A stretch of 64,000 bases of DNA from an uncultured Caldilineaceae bacterium (GTDB taxonomy: Bacteria > Chloroflexota > Anaerolineae > Caldilineales > Caldilineaceae). Of the stretch, positions 60,883 to 64,000 are shown one piece after another. The notes under the pieces are model-generated. The model made no database searches and was not told where the DNA came from. It saw only the letters and a program-made list of their open reading frames with translations. Location: NCBI GenBank assembly GCA_958295915.1, contig OY282381.1, positions 80,722 through 144,721 on the forward strand. The letters are read 5' to 3'. The position numbers and the translations under genes are program-made. Each line of letters opens with the position of its first letter. Position 1 is the stretch's first letter.

Positions 60883-63627
60883 ATGTATATACAACGAGTA
60901 AGACAATGGAGACCAATCCTTGTGATCAGCCTTATTCTGTCAGTAGTTCAGGCAGCCAATCCAATGCCGGCCCTGGCTGCCGCGACAGTGGATGAACCCT
61001 ATAGCGGGGCCTACGCCGAACATGGCAGGGTGACGGAGCCACAAGAGACAGCCCAGGACCCCGACCCACTTGGCCCAGGGCCATACGCCGTCGGTATCGT
61101 TACCAACTTTGTCAAGGATTTCGGGCAGCCCTTTGATGAATGGGGGGCCAAGTATAAGGGCGATGCCTATCGCGCCTTCTCGGAACAGATGAAGGAGGCT
61201 GGCGAGCCACGCACAGTCCTCACCGACATCTGCTATCCTGCCATACCTGCAGCGGGCGCCAGCGTCGAATCCAATGTGTTCCCGGCGCCGCTGTTGCCGG
61301 CGGCCGCAGGACGCCCCGCCACCTGGATGGATTACGCATTGGATGATGCGGACTTCTTCCAGCAGTTTGCCATGAACTTTATCGGTTTTGGCGCAGAGGG
61401 ATTGGTGACAGAATCCGGTCGGATGCTGGCCGAGCTTCTGCAGGGAGACCAAGCGGCCTTATCTAAGATTGTCGGTCCGCTCATGCAGGAGTGGGCGACC
61501 CGCGAACGCAATAGCTATATTGGCGCGCCCATCGCCGATGGCGAGTTCCCATTGGTCATTATGGCCCCCGGTCTGGGTGGCAGCCGCTTGACTTGGGCGA
61601 TGTCCTGTGAATATCTGGCCAGCCACGGCTATGTTGTGGCAGTAGTTCAGTTTATCTCCGATTCGTCGCTGGGCTTTATCTTCCACGACCCAAACTCGCC
61701 CTTTGCCCAGCAAGCTACGCCTGCCGAAATTCGGGCGGCGTATGGGCAAGTGATGACGCAACCGCCGGTCTTTCTTAAGTTCTTTGAGTTCCTGTACGGT
61801 GTGGAATCCGGCAGCGGCTTTGGCGAGATGCCCAACCTCGCCCAATCCACAGCTGTTGAGGGCGGCGCCGAGAAGATGACAACGATGATGGCGGAGCTTT
61901 TCCAGCAGCGCACGAACGATGTGGCCGCGGTGATCAACGAAATGAAGGCGCTCAATCTGTCTGCGGAAGAATGCCGGGCCCAGTTGGAACTCAATGGTGT
62001 GGTCAAGGATATCTGCAGCTTCTTCTCTGGCCATATCGACACCGAAAATATCGGCATGATGGGCCACTCGCTGGGGTCGATTACATCGCAAGTGGCGGCT
62101 GTGCAGTTGCCCGACATTAAAACCGGCATTGGCTTTAACAACGGCATCCCCAAGCAGTGGGAGCCAGCTCCCGGCTTCCCCAATGTCAACGGCAGCGATG
62201 AACAGCCCGACGGCGTGCCCAAGGATTTCCTCTTCCTGATCGGCTCGGACGATGCCTTTGTTCATTTTGTCTTCCGCCAACTCTTCTATACCTGGTATGA
62301 GGAGGCCGGTGGCGATGCCACCGAAATCTTCCCCTTGCCGGGTGAGCAGGGCATGCCCACAGCCGACAACCCACAGCCGATTGCCCGCAACGCCTATGAA
62401 CGGGCCACAGCCAACAAAATGCTGGTCATCGCCAGAGACCAGAATCATGGCACCATGGCCGATGATGAGTTGGATTTCCACTTCCCCCTGTGGAAGCTGG
62501 AGGCAGGCGAGGCTTTGATCGGTTACAACTCGATTGGTACCCGCATTCCGCTGGAAGATGATGCCTTGGATAGGAGCTTTGTGCCCGAACAATTTCCGCT
62601 CACCAGTTGGGTAACCGAGGGTGAGGGCGCTGACGCCACGCATACCCACATTCCACAGCAGATGCGGAATTACTATATCACCTCCTGGTTCGGCTGGCAG
62701 TTAAAGGGGATCGAAGCCTATCGTGCCGGATTGATCAATCATCCCTTTGGCGAGCATATCCAGGCGACCCATGAAGATGGTGTTTCTGTACAGACGGCCG
62801 CCTCTGCCGCGCCGGCTATGCCGGAACCGACCATGACCCAGCTGGATGAGGGCGTCTATCACTACTTCGGCGGCTTCTACAGCAGCCTGGTTGTGGTGAC
62901 GAATGAAGGCGTACTGATCACGGATCCGTCCAATGCCGTCCGCGGCCAGATGCTCAAACAGGCCATCGCCGAACTCACCGACCAACCCGTAACCCACATC
63001 GCGCTGACCCATGAACACTACGACCACACAGGAGGCACGGAGATCTTCCCCGCCGCCCAGGTCATCTGTCATGTCGCATGCGCCGACATCTTCCAGTTAG
63101 ATGAGTATGGCCTTGTCCCAGATGAAGTGGACATCACCTTTGAGACCTATCTGTCTATCGAACTGGGTGATAAAACCGTGGAACTGCACCACCTGGGACC
63201 CGGCGACGGCGTAGCGACCACGATCATCTACCTGCCCAAAGAGCAGGTGGTCATGTCCGCTGATCTCTACGAACCGCGTGCCCTGACGAATGCCCTGTTT
63301 ATGGACGACAAGAATCCCCTGGGCGTGCGCAAAATTCTTAACGAGGTCGCTAGCTGGAATCTCAAACACGCCATCAATGGCCACTCCCCCGGAACCGACC
63401 CGCAAGACCTGCGCGAAGCAGCCGGCTACTATGAAGATCTGTACCAGGCCGTGAACGCAGCGTTGCAACCCATCATCGAACAAAGTGGCGTCAGTGCAGC
63501 CTATGGCGCCTCATTCTCGCTGCATGAACAGATATCGCTCCCCCAATATGCAGAATGGGGCGAGTACGACACTGCGTTTGCCAAGCATGTCTTCCGCATG
63601 GCCATGGGGCTGATGCACGGAGGCTAA
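60883..63627 (+). CDS. Secreted PAF-acetylhydrolase-like and MBL fusion protein, array copy 5
   Basis: A 914-residue exported protein. It keeps the array's leader and signal peptide but replaces both SnoaL domains with an alpha/beta-hydrolase resembling platelet-activating-factor acetylhydrolase. LVIMAPGLGGSRLTWAMS is the oxyanion loop, GHSLGS at 394-399 holds the nucleophile S396, and IGSDDAFVHF and ARDQNHGTM are candidates for the Asp and His of the triad. The MBL domain starts near residue 645 with an intact H710-E-H712-Y-D714-H715 motif and follows copy 2 in sequence. The junction is at AAPAMPEPTMTQLDEGVYHY. Two hydrolase domains in one secreted chain suggest consecutive or parallel hydrolysis of related substrates. 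Confidence 0.87.
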   Translation: MYIQRVRQWRPILVISLILSVVQAANPMPALAAATVDEPYSGAYAEHGRVTEPQETAQDPDPLGPGPYAVGIVTNFVKDFGQPFDEWGAKYKGDAYRAFSEQMKEAGEPRTVLTDICYPAIPAAGASVESNVFPAPLLPAAAGRPATWMDYALDDADFFQQFAMNFIGFGAEGLVTESGRMLAELLQGDQAALSKIVGPLMQEWATRERNSYIGAPIADGEFPLVIMAPGLGGSRLTWAMSCEYLASHGYVVAVVQFISDSSLGFIFHDPNSPFAQQATPAEIRAAYGQVMTQPPVFLKFFEFLYGVESGSGFGEMPNLAQSTAVEGGAEKMTTMMAELFQQRTNDVAAVINEMKALNLSAEECRAQLELNGVVKDICSFFSGHIDTENIGMMGHSLGSITSQVAAVQLPDIKTGIGFNNGIPKQWEPAPGFPNVNGSDEQPDGVPKDFLFLIGSDDAFVHFVFRQLFYTWYEEAGGDATEIFPLPGEQGMPTADNPQPIARNAYERATANKMLVIARDQNHGTMADDELDFHFPLWKLEAGEALIGYNSIGTRIPLEDDALDRSFVPEQFPLTSWVTEGEGADATHTHIPQQMRNYYITSWFGWQLKGIEAYRAGLINHPFGEHIQATHEDGVSVQTAASAAPAMPEPTMTQLDEGVYHYFGGFYSSLVVVTNEGVLITDPSNAVRGQMLKQAIAELTDQPVTHIALTHEHYDHTGGTEIFPAAQVICHVACADIFQLDEYGLVPDEVDITFETYLSIELGDKTVELHHLGPGDGVATTIIYLPKEQVVMSADLYEPRALTNALFMDDKNPLGVRKILNEVASWNLKHAINGHSPGTDPQDLREAAGYYEDLYQAVNAALQPIIEQSGVSAAYGASFSLHEQISLPQYAEWGEYDTAFAKHVFRMAMGLMHGG

Positions 63628-63635
63628 GCGCCAAC

Positions 63636-63678
63636 GTGGTCAGTGACCGCTAACTGCAAGTTGCCGGTCACTGACCAC
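63636..63678 (+). repeat. Inverted repeat after array copy 5
   Basis: GTGGTCAGTGACC and GGTCACTGACCAC form a 13-base stem, the same as after copy 3, between the last array gene and the amidohydrolase gene. Confidence 0.88.
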
Positions 63679-63699
63679 TGCAATTCAGGAGCTTCGACA

Positions 63700-64000
63700 A
63701 TGCACAAACATGAGCAAATATCACGAATCCAGGCCAGCGCAATGCGCGCCCTACTCCTACTGGCTGCCATTGCCTTGACGGGCTGTCAACTATCGCCCGA
63801 ATTTCAAGCCGCCATAACCGAATCGGAAGAAGCTACAGAGGCTACAGAGATGACGGAGGCCGCAGATGTGCTGATCACCAACGCCCGCCTCTTTGACGCC
63901 ACCGGCTCGGACATTATTGAGAACGCCACGATTGCGATTACTGGCGACCGCATTCAGTCGATCTCAACCGGAGAAACGGACATTGACGCAGAGACGGTCA
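63700..64000 (+). CDS. Amidohydrolase-family lipoprotein (5' part, cut by window end)
   Basis: The first 100 residues are visible. A lipoprotein signal (MRALLLLAAIALTGC, lipobox LTGC) is followed by an acidic linker rich in Glu and Thr (ESEEATEATEMTEAAD) and then VLITNARLFDATGSDIIENA and IAITGDRIQSIS, the N-terminal beta-sandwich start of imidazolonepropionase/prolidase-like amidohydrolases. AGGAG at 63687-63691 precedes ATG 63700. The catalytic barrel lies beyond the window. Like the MBL array it is an exported hydrolase, so it probably belongs to the same extracellular degradation set. Confidence 0.82.
   Translation, partial: MHKHEQISRIQASAMRALLLLAAIALTGCQLSPEFQAAITESEEATEATEMTEAADVLITNARLFDATGSDIIENATIAITGDRIQSISTGETDIDAETV

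Noticed and set aside
55090..63678. Rho-independent terminators after each array gene
   Set aside because: The stems are strong, but the loops are 13-21 bases and no T run follows; they are therefore listed as inverted repeats.

Overview
The window is a moderately GC-rich bacterial chromosome segment with about 51 protein genes on both strands. I saw no rRNA, intact tRNA, CRISPR array, IS transposase or phage gene. The gene mix (many phytanoyl-CoA-type dioxygenases, Gfo/Idh/MocA oxidoreductases, a PspA/VWA/solute-binding envelope cluster, a CUAEP-tail radical SAM selenoprotein, abundant short intergenic repeats) suggests a Chloroflexota bacterium, perhaps Caldilineae-like. That placement is inference; no marker gene was compared.

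Layout. 1-6.0 kb: hisG, then a defence-like block with a single-chain type ISP/IIG restriction-modification protein, an OLD-like AAA ATPase and a shortened TOPRIM (DUF3226-like) partner. 6.0-12.8 kb (+): sugar-isomerase-like protein, sulfatase, nucleotidyltransferase, PhyH dioxygenase, GMC oxidoreductase and D-2-hydroxyacid dehydrogenase, probably a catabolic set. 12.8-18.6 kb (-): a corrinoid methyl-transfer operon with all four component classes of an O-demethylase-type system (reductive activator, methyl-H4folate methyltransferase, corrinoid protein, UroD-family methyltransferase), followed upstream by an Ldh2-type dehydrogenase. 18.8-21.8 kb (-): an AAA ATPase and a secreted LysM-PA14 protein. 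22.4-30.7 kb (+): PspA, a HEPN protein, a heptad-repeat coiled-coil membrane protein, a zinc-ribbon membrane protein, two solute-binding-like proteins (one carrying a VWA domain), a coiled-coil membrane protein and a LivJ-type lipoprotein. 30.9-37.2 kb (-): Ca2+/Na+ antiporter, MiaB, nicotinate phosphoribosyltransferase, and a radical SAM protein whose frame continues through a UGA codon into the CUAEP tail with a bacterial SECIS-like hairpin. 37.6-40.3 kb: two Gfo/Idh/MocA oxidoreductases and a MaoC hydratase. 40.9-51.1 kb (+): a catabolic or uptake locus (two PhyH, PfkB kinase, peptide-type ABC binding protein and two permeases without ATPases, amidohydrolase, Rieske protein, SIS protein). 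51.2-53.1 kb (-): a NarL-type two-component pair. 53.4-63.6 kb (+): five tandem secreted metallo-beta-lactamase-fold proteins, four with two SnoaL-like domains and one fused to a PAF-acetylhydrolase-like domain. The window ends inside an amidohydrolase lipoprotein gene.

A striking feature is the number of short repeat families: degenerate heptamer arrays of CAGTGRY type, a GCAGGCG-AGA-CGCCTGC hairpin in each wide gap of the corrinoid operon, a ~75-bp element in inverted orientation at 1 kb and 28.6 kb, and a leader element before three consecutive genes at 41-43 kb. Several of these run into coding sequence and supply start regions, stop codons or internal peptide segments.
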